A stretch of 64,000 nucleotides of DNA from an uncultured Lachnospiraceae bacterium (GTDB taxonomy: Bacteria > Bacillota > Clostridia > Lachnospirales > Lachnospiraceae), in the NCBI GenBank assembly GCA_944383765.1, contig CALWQT010000007.1, positions 53,461-117,460 on the forward strand, in the 5' to 3' direction. A program made the translations under genes and the position numbers. The notes below the pieces were generated by a model. It saw only the letters and a program-made list of their open reading frames with translations. It did no database searches and was not told the DNA's origin. Below, in pieces: positions 63,641 through 64,000 of the stretch. Numbering within the stretch: the first letter of the stretch is position 1; each line of letters starts with the position of its first letter.

Positions 63641-63889
63641 CTAAGTTTTATCAACGAGTTTCGGCATGATTTCGGCAAGAAACGGTGAGAAAGATTTCCG
63701 ATTTAGCTCCGATAATTTGTTGAACTGTGACAAGGAAATAAGTCCGGAATTGAGCATTGCGGTTGTGATTCTTTGGGCTCTATAGAAATCTGCATCACGT
63801 TGAAATTGCTCTGGTGTAAAGAAATGCTCCGTGGTCACCTCTTTCAGCGAAGCGGCAAGATCTGAATCTGTCAAAGTAGCATTTGTCAT
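63641..63889 (-). CDS. SHOCT-like small protein of the element
   Basis: An 82-residue protein whose second half (QRITTAMLNSGLISLSQFNKL) matches the short helical SHOCT-like domain found next to recombinase genes in Clostridial mobile elements. The ATG at 63889 has GGAGGAATA upstream. It lies 43 bases before the first recombinase and is probably co-transcribed. Its function is unknown, possibly a regulator or excision helper. The 110 bases upstream to the window edge contain a small GAGAG/CTCTC hairpin and no gene. Confidence 0.7.
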   Translation of the reverse strand: MTNATLTDSDLAASLKEVTTEHFFTPEQFQRDADFYRAQRITTAMLNSGLISLSQFNKLSELNRKSFSPFLAEIMPKLVDKT

Positions 63890-64000
63890 AAGATATTCCT
63901 CCAATCTGAGAGCAGTACCTCTCAATATCTTTTGGAGGTGGGAGAGCCGTTTTGACGAACCTGCGCATAGAAAAAAAAGGTCTGCCGGAAAAACCAACAG

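Overview
The window looks like chromosome from a Gram-positive anaerobe of the Lachnospiraceae (Clostridia). The evidence is a V-type ATPase operon, AsnA-type asparagine synthetase, DUF4317, DUF2508 and DUF5702 family genes, an outer-membrane-free Tad pilus locus with an Flp1-type pilin, strong AGGAGG-type ribosome binding sites, and moderate GC. This is a judgement from gene content; no 16S gene is present.

Layout. 1-3.4 kb (minus): part of a V-type ATPase operon (subunits I, C and a small coiled-coil stalk subunit). 3.6-5.2 kb (minus): an SH3 membrane protein and a small membrane protein. 5.3 kb: a stand-alone tRNA-Lys(CTT) with its own promoter and terminator. 5.5-6.7 kb (minus): trmB, a small Cys-rich protein, thioredoxin. 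6.9-8.5 kb: a lipoprotein cell-wall hydrolase. 8.6-13.2 kb: a beta-glucoside operon (licT, PTS EIIBCA, 6-phospho-beta-glucosidase) with two RAT antiterminator sites. 13.2-19.8 kb (minus): DUF2508, a GH13 enzyme, glgB and a two-component system. 19.9-29.7 kb: an eleven-gene Tad/Flp pilus operon. 29.7-31.4 kb: rhomboid protease, HIT protein, sigma factor. Then murG (minus) and two secreted or membrane proteins of unknown role. 34.0-40.9 kb: TraX, TatD, RsmA, a double PPK2 enzyme, a cell-wall amidase, an MBL-fold protein and DUF4317. 40.9-42 kb: asnA (minus). 42.0-51.3 kb: Sua5, dCMP deaminase, a radical-SAM/endonuclease III fusion, a DnaQ-like exonuclease, a tiny membrane protein, VanW, an AIRS-C-only protein, an Lrp regulator, an aminotransferase and trmL. 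51.3-55.8 kb (minus): mutS2 with a two-component system. 56.0-59.8 kb: an HtrA-like pseudoprotease, an HD/OB exoribonuclease-like protein, and rlmD. 60.0-64.0 kb (minus): two complete and one truncated serine recombinase plus a SHOCT-like protein. These are the edge of an integrative element that continues beyond the window.

How it works together. The beta-glucoside operon is a textbook antitermination circuit: LicT binds RAT sites that overlap terminators upstream of its own gene and of the PTS gene. The Tad operon encodes pilin, peptidases, ATPases, the TadB/TadC platform and several TadE-like minor subunits, but no secretin, as expected for a single-membrane cell. Two of its proteins carry unusual outward-facing domains: TadC has an Ig-like ectodomain, and a TadE-like protein has two HCCC zinc-ribbon-like modules.

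The points most worth a second look are these unusual Tad parts, the in-frame radical-SAM::Nth fusion, the HtrA-like protein that has lost all three catalytic residues, the two RAT sites with different apical stems, and the recombinase triplet next to rlmD.
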